64,000 bases of DNA from Streptomyces sp. Y2F8-2 (lineage in GTDB: Bacteria > Actinomycetota > Actinomycetes > Streptomycetales > Streptomycetaceae): positions 124,001 to 188,000 of the forward strand of contig NZ_BNGS01000008.1 in the NCBI RefSeq assembly GCF_014905555.1, written 5' to 3'. A program made the translations under genes and the position numbers. How positions within the stretch are numbered: position 1 is the first letter of the stretch; the number at the start of each line of letters is the position of its first letter. The notes under the pieces were generated by a model. The model did not search any database. It was not told the origin of the DNA and saw only the letters and a program-made list of their open reading frames with translations. Of this stretch, positions 26,444 to 36,798 are shown one piece after another.

Positions 26444-27927
26444 ACAAGCCCCTGCGCCGGATCGCGATCTTCTGCGGGCTCCTCGTTCTCGCGCTGCTCG
26501 TCCGCGACAACTGGCTCCAGTACCTCCAGGCCGACAGCCTGCGTACCGACCCGAACAACCGCCGTGTGCTGATCGCGCGGTACTCCACGCCGCGCGGCGA
26601 CATCGTCGTCGACGGCGACCCGATCACCGGGTCCAAGGAGACGCCCACCAACAGCCTCAACGACTTCAAGTACAAGCGCACCTACAAGGACGGCGCGATG
26701 TGGGCGCCGGTCACCGGTTACGCCTCGCAGGCCTTCGGCGCCACGCAGCTGGAGTCCATCGAGGACGGCATCCTCACCGGCACCGACGACCGGCTGTTCT
26801 TCCGCAACACCCTGAACATGCTGACGGGCAAGCAGCAGCAGGGCGGCAATGTCGTCACCACCCTCAACGCGGCCGCGCAGAAGGCCGCGTACGACGGTCT
26901 GAAGAAGGTCGGCGGCAAGGGCGCGGCCGTGGCGCTCGACCCGCAGACCGGGGCGATCCTGGCGCTGGCCTCCTACCCGTCGTACGACCCGTCGTCGTTC
27001 GCGGGAAACTCGCTGTCCACGGACTCGAAGGCCTGGCAGAAGCTGCAGAAGAAGAACGACCCGAGCGATCCGATGCTGAACCGGGCGCTGCGCGAGACCT
27101 ACCCGCCGGGCTCGACCTTCAAGGTGGTCACCGCGGCGGCGGCGCTGGAGAACGGGCTGTACACCAGCGCGGACGAACAGACCAAGTCCCCGCTGCCCTA
27201 CACCCTCCCGAACACCACGACGCAGCTGAAGAACGAGGGGAACATCCCCTGCGAGAACGCGACCATGCGGACCGCGCTGCAGTACTCCTGCAACACCGTC
27301 TTCGGCAAGATCGGCGCCGACCTCGGCAAGGACAAGATGCTGGAGGAGGCGAAGAAGTTCGGCTTCGACTCCGAGCAGTACACGCCGGTGCGCTCGGTCG
27401 CCTCCAACTTCCCGGAGAAGATGGACCGGCCGCAGACGGCGCTGAGCTCCATCGGCCAGTTCGAGACCGCCGCGACGCCGCTGCAGATGGCCATGGTCGC
27501 CTCCGCCGTCGCCAACGACGGCAAGCTGATGAAGCCGTACATGGTGGACAAGCTGCAGGCGCCCAGCCTGGACGTGATCACGCAGACCGAGCCGCAGGAG
27601 CTGAGCCGGCCACTGTCGGAGAAGAACGCGCAGATCCTGCAGTCGATGATGCAGACCGTCGTCGAGAAGGGCACCGGCACCAACGCCCAGATCCCCGGCG
27701 TCACCGTGGGCGGCAAGACCGGTACCGCCCAGCACGGTCTCAACAACAGCGAGAAGCCGTACGCCTGGTTCATCTCGTTCGCCAAGCTCAAGGACGGCAG
27801 CTCGCCTGTCGCCGTGGCCGTGGTGGTCGAGGACGACAAGGCCAACCGTGACGACATCTCCGGTGGCGGCCTCGCCGCGCCCATCGCGAAGAACGTCATG
27901 GAAGCGGTCATCAACAGCAAGAAGTGA
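26440..27927 (+). CDS. pbpA: Class B penicillin-binding protein (transpeptidase)
   Basis: 495 residues from GTG 26440, overlapping the SEDS stop. An N-terminal anchor (IAIFCGLLVLALLVRDNWLQYL) precedes a dimerisation region and a transpeptidase domain with the SxxK motif STFK (Ser225), SCN (Ser283) and KTGTA (Lys426). It crosslinks peptidoglycan and forms the SEDS-bPBP pair with the upstream gene. The domain order and length are normal for actinobacterial PbpA. About 170 bp of non-coding DNA follows before pknB. Confidence 0.96.
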   Translation: MNKPLRRIAIFCGLLVLALLVRDNWLQYLQADSLRTDPNNRRVLIARYSTPRGDIVVDGDPITGSKETPTNSLNDFKYKRTYKDGAMWAPVTGYASQAFGATQLESIEDGILTGTDDRLFFRNTLNMLTGKQQQGGNVVTTLNAAAQKAAYDGLKKVGGKGAAVALDPQTGAILALASYPSYDPSSFAGNSLSTDSKAWQKLQKKNDPSDPMLNRALRETYPPGSTFKVVTAAAALENGLYTSADEQTKSPLPYTLPNTTTQLKNEGNIPCENATMRTALQYSCNTVFGKIGADLGKDKMLEEAKKFGFDSEQYTPVRSVASNFPEKMDRPQTALSSIGQFETAATPLQMAMVASAVANDGKLMKPYMVDKLQAPSLDVITQTEPQELSRPLSEKNAQILQSMMQTVVEKGTGTNAQIPGVTVGGKTGTAQHGLNNSEKPYAWFISFAKLKDGSSPVAVAVVVEDDKANRDDISGGGLAAPIAKNVMEAVINSKK

Positions 27928-27962
27928 CCCCCGTCACGTCCCCTTCACATCGGTGCACGTTG

Positions 27963-27981
27963 CGATACCGGTCCTGTATCG
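27963..27981. promoter_or_regulatory. Inverted repeat CGATAC-N7-GTATCG upstream of pknB
   Basis: Perfect 6-bp arms with a 7-bp spacer lie in the pbpA-pknB gap, 117 bp before the pknB start. It may be an operator or part of a small terminator. Confidence 0.35.
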
Positions 27982-28097
27982 GGTGGCGGATGTGGCCAGG
28001 TCACGCACAGCGAGCCGGGTACCGTATGCCCGGACAGCACACCGCCGGACCACACGCGGGTGTGGTCGGGACCGACGGAGAGGGCTGGTAGGAAGCT

Positions 28098-30089
<1,992 letters not shown>

Positions 30090-30118
30090 GGCCGACCGGT
30101 CCGCACCGGCCACGCACG

Positions 30119-30163
30119 ACGGCTGAGCCCCGGTCCCCTTCTCGGGGACCGGGGCTCAGCCGT
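30119..30163. terminator. Strong bidirectional hairpin between pknB and the sortase gene
   Basis: An 18-bp perfect stem (GGCTGAGCCCCGGTCCCC with its complement) around the loop TTCTC lies at 30121-30161, between two convergent transcription units. There is no T-run, as is common in Streptomyces. Confidence 0.85.
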
Positions 30164-30178
30164 GCACCAGGAAGGGTC

Positions 30179-30991
30179 TCAGCCCAGTTCCTTCGGCGGC
30201 GTCCGCTCGCTGTCCACCTTCTGCACCCGCACCAGTTCGCCCCACACGATGTACCGGTACTGCGAGGTGTAGACGGGGGTGCACGTCGTCAGGGTGATGT
30301 AGTGGCCCGGCTTCTTCACGCCCGCCTCCTTCGGGACCGCCGAGAGCACCTTCACGTTGTACTTCGAGGTCTCCGGGAGGATCGCGAAGACCTTGTAGAC
30401 GTACCAGTCGTCCTTCGTCTCGAAGACGATCGGGTCGCCCTTCTTCAGCTTGTCGATGTTGTGGAACTTCGCCCCGTGCCCGTCCCGGTGCGCGGCCAGC
30501 GTGAAGTTGCCCGTCTTGCCCGTCATCGGCAGCGTCGCCTTGACCGGGTCCGTGTAGTAGCCGGCCACGCCGTCGTTGAGGACGCTCGTCGACGTGCCCT
30601 TCTCGACGAGCACCTCGCCGTTCTTCATCGCCGGCACGTGCAGGAAGCCGATGCCGTCCTTGGTGTCCAGGGCGCCCGGGGCGCCCGGGCCGCTGTCCTT
30701 CTCGGCCGCCCAGTGGTCGCGCACCTTGTCGCCCTGATGGTCGGCCCTGCGGTCCGCTATGACGTTCGTCCACCACAGGGAGTAGACGACGAACAGGCCC
30801 AGTACCAGGCCCGCCGTGATCAGCAGCTCGCCGAAGACGCTGACGGCCAGCGCGATCCGGCCGCGCCCGCGGCGCCGCCGTGCGGACGAGGAGGTGCCGG
30901 GGCCGGGTGACGGCGCGTCGGTCTGCTCGTCCTGGTCGGTGGTCACTCCCACTGCATCCGCTCCGTCTGTTCCACGTGCCTGTGCCTCCAC
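30179..30991 (-). CDS. Class E sortase
   Basis: 270 residues with an N-terminal Arg-rich cytoplasmic tail and one transmembrane helix (ALAVSVFGELLITAGLVLGLFVVYSLWW). The sortase domain has catalytic His168 in LAAHRD, Cys237 in TLTTCTP and Arg246 in QYRYIVWG. Class E sortases of Streptomyces attach LAXTG-type proteins such as chaplins to the cell wall. It is last in a minus-strand run of sortase, sortase, pabA and a small membrane protein, and ends at the shared terminator with pknB. Confidence 0.94.
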   Translation of the reverse strand: MEAQARGTDGADAVGVTTDQDEQTDAPSPGPGTSSSARRRRGRGRIALAVSVFGELLITAGLVLGLFVVYSLWWTNVIADRRADHQGDKVRDHWAAEKDSGPGAPGALDTKDGIGFLHVPAMKNGEVLVEKGTSTSVLNDGVAGYYTDPVKATLPMTGKTGNFTLAAHRDGHGAKFHNIDKLKKGDPIVFETKDDWYVYKVFAILPETSKYNVKVLSAVPKEAGVKKPGHYITLTTCTPVYTSQYRYIVWGELVRVQKVDSERTPPKELG

Positions 30992-31015
30992 GTGCGCCGC
31001 GAAAGGGCACGTGTC

Positions 31016-32191
31016 CTAAGAAATGAGCGCGTCCGGCTTGCCCTTGCTGCGCGGCCGTTCCTCGACCATCTTGCCCCACACGATCAGCCGGTACTTGCTG
31101 GTGAACTCCGGCGTGCACGTGGTCAAAGTGATGTAGCGGCCCGGTGCGGTGAAGCCCGAGCCCTTCGGGATCGGGTCCAGGACACTGGTGTTCGCCGGGG
31201 ACGTCACCGGCAGCATCGACGTCATCTTGTAGACGTAGTACTCGTCCTGCGTCTCCACCACGATCGCGTCGCCCGGCTGGAGACGGTTGATGTACCGGAA
31301 CGGCTCGCCGTGCGTGTTCCGGTGCCCCGCGAGCCCGAAGTTGCCGGTCTTGTCGCTCGGCATCGCCGTCTTCAGGCTGCCCTCGCCGTAGTGCCCGACC
31401 ATGCCCTTGTCGAGCACCTTCGTCTTGCTGGTGCCCTCCGCGATCGGCGCCACCACGTCCAGCTTCGGGATGTGCAGGATGGCGAAGCCCTGCCCCGGCG
31501 CGAACACCCCCGGCTCCCGCTTGCCGCTCGCCCAGTCCTGCTGGAGGTGCTGCGCGGCGCTGCCCGCCTCCTGGTGCGCCCGCACGTTCGACCACCACAG
31601 CTGGTACGTCACGAACAGCAGCATCACCACACCGGTGGTGATGAACAGCTCGCCCACCACCCGGCTCGCCACGACCGCCGCACCGGGCTTCTGCGCCCTC
31701 GCCGCCCGCCGGGCCTCCACGCGGGAGCGCGGCGCCTGAGCGGGCGCCTCCGCGGCCTTCTCGGGCGTCTGCGGCCCGCTCCCGCGCCGCCCGTGCTTCC
31801 GGGCCGCCTTGCGGCGCGCGGCACGGCCACCGGGCGCCGGAGCGGCCTCGGCGGCGCGGTTCGCGGCCCGCCGCGCCTCCTCGATGTCCGAGGCGCGCAG
31901 CGCGACGGTCTCGTTGTCCACCGGCGGCGGCTCGTCGTACGCGGGAGCCGGTGCCGGTCGCGGTTCCTCGTACGACGGGAGCATCGCCGTCGCGTCGTAC
32001 CCCTGCTGGGGCTCGTACGTCTGCTGCGGCGGCTGCTGCCCGTACTCCCCGGCGCCCTGCCACTGAGCGCCCGGCTCCTGCCCCTGCCACACGCCGAAGT
32101 CCCCGTACGGCTGCTGCCCGTACGAGGACCCTTGCTCCGCGGCGTCCCCGTAGGTGGCGCCGGTCTCGCGCTCGGGGCGCAGCGCGGTCAC
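31016..32191 (-). CDS. Class E sortase with long cytoplasmic N-terminus
   Basis: 391 residues. The first ~165 are a disordered Gln/Tyr/Pro-rich and Ala/Arg-rich cytoplasmic region, then a membrane helix (VVGELFITTGVVMLLFVTYQLWW) and a sortase domain with the GLAGHRNTHG histidine, TLTTCTPEF cysteine (Cys359) and YRLIVWG arginine (Arg368). It is closely related to the neighbouring sortase and probably arose by duplication. Its start overlaps the pabA stop (ATGA at 32188-32191). Both enzymes likely process the same surface proteins. Confidence 0.93.
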   Translation of the reverse strand: MTALRPERETGATYGDAAEQGSSYGQQPYGDFGVWQGQEPGAQWQGAGEYGQQPPQQTYEPQQGYDATAMLPSYEEPRPAPAPAYDEPPPVDNETVALRASDIEEARRAANRAAEAAPAPGGRAARRKAARKHGRRGSGPQTPEKAAEAPAQAPRSRVEARRAARAQKPGAAVVASRVVGELFITTGVVMLLFVTYQLWWSNVRAHQEAGSAAQHLQQDWASGKREPGVFAPGQGFAILHIPKLDVVAPIAEGTSKTKVLDKGMVGHYGEGSLKTAMPSDKTGNFGLAGHRNTHGEPFRYINRLQPGDAIVVETQDEYYVYKMTSMLPVTSPANTSVLDPIPKGSGFTAPGRYITLTTCTPEFTSKYRLIVWGKMVEERPRSKGKPDALIS

Positions 32192-32826
32192 GCCGTGGCC
32201 CTGCCCACCACCGGGGCGAGCCCCGCCGACCTCGCCACGGCCCCCTCGTCACCGCACTCCACCAGCCAGTTGGCCAGCATGCGGTGCCCGTGCTCGGTCA
32301 GCACCGACTCGGGGTGGAACTGCACACCCTCCACCCGCAGCTCCCGGTGCCTGAGGCCCATGATGATCCCGTCGTGCGTGCGCGCCGTGACCTCCAGCTC
32401 GGCCGGGACGGTGGCCGGTTCGGCGGCCAGGGAGTGGTAGCGGGTCGCCGTGAAGGGGGACGGCAGCCCCGCGAAGACGCCCTTGCCCTCGTGCTCCACC
32501 AGCGAGGTCTTGCCGTGCAGCAGCTCCGGCGCCCGGTCGACGACACCGCCGTACGCCACCTGCATCGACTGCATGCCCAGACACACACCGAAGACCGGGA
32601 CGCCCGTCGTCGCGCAGTGGCGGACCATGTCGACGCAGACGCCCGCCTCCTCGGGGGTGCCCGGCCCGGGGGACAGCAGGACGCCGTCGAAGCCGTCCTG
32701 GGCGTGCGCCGTCGACACCTCGTCGTTGCGCAGCACCTCGCACTCGGCGCCCAGCTGGTACAGGTACTGCACCAGGTTGAAGACGAAGCTGTCGTAGTTG
32801 TCGACGACGAGAATGCGCGCACTCAC
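32188..32826 (-). CDS. pabA: Anthranilate/aminodeoxychorismate synthase component II (glutamine amidotransferase)
   Basis: 212 residues from GTG 32826 (SARILVVDNYDSFVFNLVQYL), which overlaps the stop of the upstream small gene. The class I glutamine amidotransferase motifs are complete: LLSPGPGTPEEAG, FGVCLGMQSM with the nucleophilic cysteine, and VEGVQFHPESVLT with the His-Glu pair. It supplies ammonia for p-aminobenzoate or anthranilate synthesis. The synthase component I is not in this window. Its place between sortase genes is conserved context in Streptomyces and does not imply a shared function. Confidence 0.93.
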   Translation of the reverse strand: MSARILVVDNYDSFVFNLVQYLYQLGAECEVLRNDEVSTAHAQDGFDGVLLSPGPGTPEEAGVCVDMVRHCATTGVPVFGVCLGMQSMQVAYGGVVDRAPELLHGKTSLVEHEGKGVFAGLPSPFTATRYHSLAAEPATVPAELEVTARTHDGIIMGLRHRELRVEGVQFHPESVLTEHGHRMLANWLVECGDEGAVARSAGLAPVVGRATA

Positions 32827-32984
32827 TGGTTGTCCACCGTCACATCGTTGAAGGGCAGCAGCGGTTCGGCCCACGGGAAGACGTACTGGAACAGGACGTA
32901 CACCACGGCCAGGACCAGCACGACGGAAATCAGTGCCCTCACCCACGCGTTCCCCGGCAGATGCCGCCAGATCCAGCCGTACAT
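32823..32984 (-). CDS. Small single-pass membrane protein, 53 residues
   Basis: The minus strand encodes 53 residues from ATG 32984 behind GGAAGGGACGGC. An aromatic, basic start (MYGWIWRHLPGNAWVR) is followed by one hydrophobic helix (ALISVVLVLAVVYVLFQYVF) and a short acidic tail (PLLPFNDVTVDNQ), predicted outside. The TGA overlaps the pabA GTG, so the two are co-translated. The length and good ribosome site argue that it is real, although it is short. Function is unknown; it may assist the neighbouring sortases. Confidence 0.8.
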   Translation of the reverse strand: MYGWIWRHLPGNAWVRALISVVLVLAVVYVLFQYVFPWAEPLLPFNDVTVDNQ

Positions 32985-33036
32985 GCCGTCCCTTCCGTCT
33001 CACCACGGCACCAGACTCACGCCGTACGCCACCAGA

Positions 33037-33729
33037 CTACTGGCGCAGAGCCGCCGGTTTCCCTGCCTCCACAGGCTGTGTGGAATCCAGGTGCGCCCAG
33101 ACGATCAGCCGGTGACTGTGACCCCACTCGGGATCGCACGTGGTCAGCGTCAGATAGCGTCCCGGACGCGTGTACCCGGACGTACGTGGCACAGGGTCGA
33201 TCACCTCAACGTCGGAGGGCACCGTTTTGTAAGGGCCTTTGTCGATCCGATACGTGAACCAGGTGGTGCCGTCGGTGAGGACCACAGAGTCGCCGGGCCG
33301 CAGCCTGGGGAAGTCCTTGAAGGGATCGCCGTACGTACGCCGGTGGCCGGCGACCGCGAAGTTGCCCACCTGGCCGAGCCGGGCAGCGCCCTTGTAGTGG
33401 CCCAGCCCCTTCTTCAGGGTGTCCACGGCGGTGCCCTCGAGCACGGGCTTGTTCCACGTGAAACCGAACCGGGGGACGTACATGACGGCGAACGGCCGGC
33501 CCTGGGCATACGGCCCCGGACTGCCGGGGCTCGCGGCGCTCGTCGGCGCGGCGGTCGTGCGCACCGTCTCCTTCGCCCACTGCTTCTGCAACTGGCCGAT
33601 CTGGTCGCTCATCGCGCCGTCCGCCTTCACCCCGGTCCAGAACACCACGTAGACCACGAACAACACGATGACGGCACCCACGGTGATGCACAGTTCGCTG
33701 ACGGTCCTGACGATCCCGCGCACCGGCAC
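33037..33729 (-). CDS. Third class E sortase
   Basis: 230 residues from GTG 33729 behind GGGGGGATCC. It begins with a membrane helix (GIVRTVSELCITVGAVIVLFVVYVVFWTG). The sortase core has NFAVAGHRRTYGDPF (His), TLTTCDPEW (Cys198) and SHRLIVWA (Arg207). It lacks the long cytoplasmic tails of the other two. It is more diverged in substrate-pocket sequence and may have a distinct substrate or act as an auxiliary enzyme. It is followed on the minus strand by the small membrane protein gene. Confidence 0.92.
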   Translation of the reverse strand: MPVRGIVRTVSELCITVGAVIVLFVVYVVFWTGVKADGAMSDQIGQLQKQWAKETVRTTAAPTSAASPGSPGPYAQGRPFAVMYVPRFGFTWNKPVLEGTAVDTLKKGLGHYKGAARLGQVGNFAVAGHRRTYGDPFKDFPRLRPGDSVVLTDGTTWFTYRIDKGPYKTVPSDVEVIDPVPRTSGYTRPGRYLTLTTCDPEWGHSHRLIVWAHLDSTQPVEAGKPAALRQ

Positions 33730-33753
33730 GGATCCCCCCAGCGGCAGCGGCCT

Positions 33754-34557
33754 CTATTCCACGGGCTTGGCGTAGTGCAGGTCCACTGTGCCGGAGTAGC
33801 CGGGAAGAGTCACCGTTCCGTCCTCGGTGACTTTCCAGCCGAGGCCGTAGACGTTGACGTACACCATGTAGTTCTGGATCGCGGGCGAGTCCGCGAGCGC
33901 CTTCTGCAGCTTGTCCGGGTCCCCGACGGCCGTGATCTTGTAGGGGGGCGAGTAGACGCGGCCCTGGAGGATCAGGGTGTTGCCGACGCAGCGCACCGCG
34001 CTGGTGGAGATCAGCCGCTGGTCCATGACCTTGATGCCCTGGGCGCCGCCCTGCCACAGCGCGTTCACCACGGCCTGGAGGTCCTGCTGGTGGATCACCA
34101 GGTAGTCGGGCTGCGGCTCCGGGTAGCCAGGGAGCTTGGCGGTGGCGTTCGGCGGGGCGTCGTTGAGGGTGACGGTGACGGCCCTGCCGGTGAGCTTCTG
34201 GGTGCCTGCGTTCTTCTCCAGCGCCGCGAGCCGGTCCTGCTCGGCCTTGCTCGGGGTGCCGCCGGTGCGCTTGGCCAGGGCCTCCACGGCGGAGCGCAGG
34301 GCGGCGTCGGACTCGTCGAGCCGGGCGTTCTTGCGGCTGCGCTCCTGGATGAGGTCGGACAGCTTCAGCAACGAGGTGTCGGTGCGGAGGTTGGTGCCCT
34401 TGGCCGTGTTGAAGCTCGTCATGAACAGAAGACCGGCGAGTGCGAAGACGCCCACGGTGAGCACCCGCACGGGCCGGAATCGGCGCGTGCGGACGGACGG
34501 GGTCCCCGCATCCGGGGGACCGGAACCCGTCCCGGGGGAGTCGGCCGTATCGCTCAC
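33754..34557 (-). CDS. DUF881 family membrane protein
   Basis: 267 residues from GTG 34557. One N-terminal transmembrane helix (VLTVGVFALAGLLFMTSFNTAKG) is followed by a coiled-coil segment (LLKLSDLIQERSRKNARLDESDAALRSAVEALA) and a DUF881 domain with VTVTLNDAPPN, LVIHQQDLQAVVNALWQGGAQGIKVMDQRLISTSAVRCVGNTLILQGRVYSPPY. DUF881 proteins are found near division genes in Gram-positives. It is 24 bp upstream of the third sortase on the same strand and divergent to crgA. Function is unproven. Confidence 0.88.
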   Translation of the reverse strand: MSDTADSPGTGSGPPDAGTPSVRTRRFRPVRVLTVGVFALAGLLFMTSFNTAKGTNLRTDTSLLKLSDLIQERSRKNARLDESDAALRSAVEALAKRTGGTPSKAEQDRLAALEKNAGTQKLTGRAVTVTLNDAPPNATAKLPGYPEPQPDYLVIHQQDLQAVVNALWQGGAQGIKVMDQRLISTSAVRCVGNTLILQGRVYSPPYKITAVGDPDKLQKALADSPAIQNYMVYVNVYGLGWKVTEDGTVTLPGYSGTVDLHYAKPVE

Positions 34558-34697
34558 GTACCCTTATCTCCTTCGGCGCCGCGGAAGCACTACGCTAACG
34601 GACGCCCGGGCGAGCGCTCATGTCCCCTTGTACGCTGCCCCGGAGCCAGCCCCAGTTCCCTGCGCGGCGACGCAGCGCATCGACAGGAGAGACCCTC

Positions 34698-34952
34698 GTG
34701 CCGAAGTCACGTATCCGCAAGAAGGCCGACTACACGCCCCCGCCGTCCAAGCAGGCCCAGGCCATCAAGCTGGAGAACCGCGGCTGGGTCGCACCGGTCA
34801 TGCTGGCCATGTTCCTCATCGGGCTGGCCTGGATCGTCGTCTTCTACGTGACCGACGGGTCGCTGCCGATCCACGCCCTGCGCAACTGGAACATCGTGGT
34901 GGGCTTCGGGTTCATCGCCGCCGGGTTCGGCGTCTCCACCCAGTGGAAGTAG
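34698..34952 (+). CDS. crgA: Cell division protein CrgA
   Basis: 84 residues from GTG 34698 behind AGGAGAG. The sequence MPKSRIRKKADYTPPP, then two transmembrane helices (WVAPVMLAMFLIGLAWIVVFYVT and WNIVVGFGFIAAGFGV) and the end STQWK match CrgA. It controls Z-ring formation and coordinates growth and division in Streptomyces. It is divergent to the DUF881 gene and immediately upstream of a DnaA-box cluster. Confidence 0.96.
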   Translation: MPKSRIRKKADYTPPPSKQAQAIKLENRGWVAPVMLAMFLIGLAWIVVFYVTDGSLPIHALRNWNIVVGFGFIAAGFGVSTQWK

Positions 34953-34978
34953 GGGCCTCACGCCCGTCGGCGCCGGCT

Positions 34979-35212
34979 CTGCCCACAGCTGCACGCCGAG
35001 TTATCCACAGCTCTGTCCACAAGCCGTGCAGCCAGTGGAAAAAGAACGACGATCTGTGGATAACCCGTCGGGCATTGACGCCGGTATGACGGAATCACCG
35101 GCCCCCGCAAACCTGTTCGCCCCCTGTCCCACCTGGGAAAACTCCGGTCGGTGACAGGGGGCACCTGCGTTCCCCGCGGCATGCACAAGATCCCGGGCCA
35201 GGCTGTGGACAA
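34979..35212. promoter_or_regulatory. DnaA-box cluster downstream of crgA
   Basis: Four strong 9-mers are found in 212 bp: TTATCCACA at 35001-35009, CTGTCCACA at 35013-35021, TGTGGATAA at 35055-35063 (reverse strand) and TGTGGACAA at 35204-35212 (reverse strand), with a weak CTGCCCACA at 34979. No gene is present here. About 28 kb from oriC, the cluster resembles the DnaA-titrating sites described outside oriC in Streptomyces. Confidence 0.7.
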
Positions 35213-35255
35213 CTCTGGGTACAACCCCGGGCTACGGCCTGTGCACATCCGCCAC

Positions 35256-36167
35256 TCAGGTGAGCTGAGCTGTTCTCAGCAGTGTCATGACGACCACGGC
35301 GGCCAGCACCAGCGCGCACACCCCGTACTGCACGAGGGCCCGCCGCTCGCGCGGGGCGTGGACCATGGCGTAGCCGCTGATCACGCCGGCCACCAGGCCT
35401 CCGATATGGGCCTGCCAGGAGATGTGCATCCCCGGGCTGAAGGTGAAGATCAGGTTGATCACCAGCAGGGCGATGATCGGCCGCAGGTCGTAATTGAGGC
35501 GGCGCATCAGGACGGCGGTGGCGCCGAACAGGCCGAAGATGGCGCCGGAGGCACCGAGCGTGGCCGTGGTCGGGGAGGCCAGCAGATAGGCCAGGGCGCT
35601 GCCCGACAGCCCGGAGACGAAGTAGACCGTGAGGTAGCGGAGACGGCCGAGGGCTGCCTCCAGAGGTCCGCCGAGCCACCAGAGACTGAGCATGTTGAAG
35701 GCGATGTGCCAGATCTCCTGGTGGGTGAACATCGAGGTCACCATGCGGTACCACTCGCCGCCCGCGACGCCTTCGGTGGGTGTGAAGGGCTTGGGCGGCC
35801 AGGCGCCGATGAGGAATAGGTCGTTCAGCAGTGACGGGCGTACCTGCACCGCGATGAACACCGCGACGTTGATCCCGATGAGGATCTTGGTGAGGAGCCG
35901 CGGGTCGGCGGTGACGCTGCCGCCGGCGATGGTGCGCGGCCGGGAGGCGGCCGGGGCGTGGCCCGTGCCGGATCTGGTGCGGACGCACTCGGGGCACTGG
36001 AAGCCCACCGAGGCGTCGACCATGCACTCCGGGCAGATGGGGCGCTCGCAGCGGGTGCAGCGGATGCCCGTCTCGCGGTCCGGGTGCCGGTAGCAGACCG
36101 GCAGCTCCCGGGCCTCGGACGGGCCCTGGTTCTGCGGGCCCTGCGGGCTGCCTGGCGCCTGGTCCAT
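35256..36167 (-). CDS. Rhomboid-family intramembrane serine protease
   Basis: 303 residues from ATG 36167 (MDQAPGSPQGPQNQG) behind GAGGGACCTC. A cytoplasmic zinc-ribbon-like segment (CYRHPDRETGIRCTRCERPICPECMVDASVGFQCPEC) precedes about six to seven transmembrane helices. The catalytic serine lies in TATLGASGAIFGLFGATAVL and the histidine in WQAHIGGLVAGVISGY, with upstream WHIAFNMLSLWWLG. It should cleave membrane proteins within the bilayer. Substrates are unknown. It appears monocistronic. Confidence 0.94.
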   Translation of the reverse strand: MDQAPGSPQGPQNQGPSEARELPVCYRHPDRETGIRCTRCERPICPECMVDASVGFQCPECVRTRSGTGHAPAASRPRTIAGGSVTADPRLLTKILIGINVAVFIAVQVRPSLLNDLFLIGAWPPKPFTPTEGVAGGEWYRMVTSMFTHQEIWHIAFNMLSLWWLGGPLEAALGRLRYLTVYFVSGLSGSALAYLLASPTTATLGASGAIFGLFGATAVLMRRLNYDLRPIIALLVINLIFTFSPGMHISWQAHIGGLVAGVISGYAMVHAPRERRALVQYGVCALVLAAVVVMTLLRTAQLT

Positions 36168-36264
36168 GAGGTCCCTCACTTCTCCGTACGACGGGGTGCC
36201 CCGCCCCTCCTTCTACGGATGGGCGGGGCGCTTTTGTTCCCTCGTGCGGGGTGCCCTGCGGGGG

Positions 36265-36798
36265 TCAGCCCTCGCGGGTCTCGACGACGACCGACTCGAT
36301 GACGACGTCGTTGACCGGGCGGTCGGTGCGCGGGTTGGTCTGGGTGGTGGCGATGGAGTCCACGACCTTCTGGCTGCCCGCGTCGGTGACCTCACCGAAG
36401 ATCGTGTGCTTGCGGTTCAGCCAGGCCGTCGGGGCGACCGTGATGAAGAACTGCGAGCCGTTGGTGCCCGGGCCGGCGTTGGCCATGGCCAGCAGGTAGG
36501 GCTTGTCGAAGCGCAGGTCCGGGTGGAACTCGTCCTCGAACTGGTAGCCGGGACCGCCGGTGCCGTTGCCCAGCGGGTCACCGCCCTGGATCATGAAGCC
36601 GCTGATCACCCGGTGGAAGACCGTGCCGTCGTAGAGCTTCTGGGTGGACTTCTCGCCGGTGGCGGGGTGGGTCCACTCACGCTCGCCCTTGGCGAGTTCG
36701 ACGAAGTTCTTGACCGTCTTGGGGGCGTGGTCCGGGAAGAACCGGACCAGGATGTCGCCGTGGTTGGTCTTCAGGGTGGCGTAGAGCTGCTCAGCCAC
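36265..36798 (-). CDS. Cyclophilin-type peptidyl-prolyl cis-trans isomerase
   Basis: 177 residues from GTG 36798 (VAEQLYATLKTNHGDILVRFFPDHAPKTVKNFVELAKGEREWTHP) behind GGAAGGC. The cyclophilin core is complete: YDGTVFHRVISGFMIQGGDPLGNGTGGPGY, PYLLAMANAGPGTNGSQFFITVAPTAWLNRKHTIFGEV. No signal peptide is present, so it is cytoplasmic. It catalyses prolyl isomerisation during folding. It is alone in its transcription unit. Confidence 0.95.
   Translation of the reverse strand: MAEQLYATLKTNHGDILVRFFPDHAPKTVKNFVELAKGEREWTHPATGEKSTQKLYDGTVFHRVISGFMIQGGDPLGNGTGGPGYQFEDEFHPDLRFDKPYLLAMANAGPGTNGSQFFITVAPTAWLNRKHTIFGEVTDAGSQKVVDSIATTQTNPRTDRPVNDVVIESVVVETREG

Noticed and set aside
31951..34851. Long plus-strand open frame opposite the sortase/pabA/DUF881 genes
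   Set aside because: Gyrase-like shadow effect; composition is unlike any protein, and the minus-strand genes have complete catalytic motifs.
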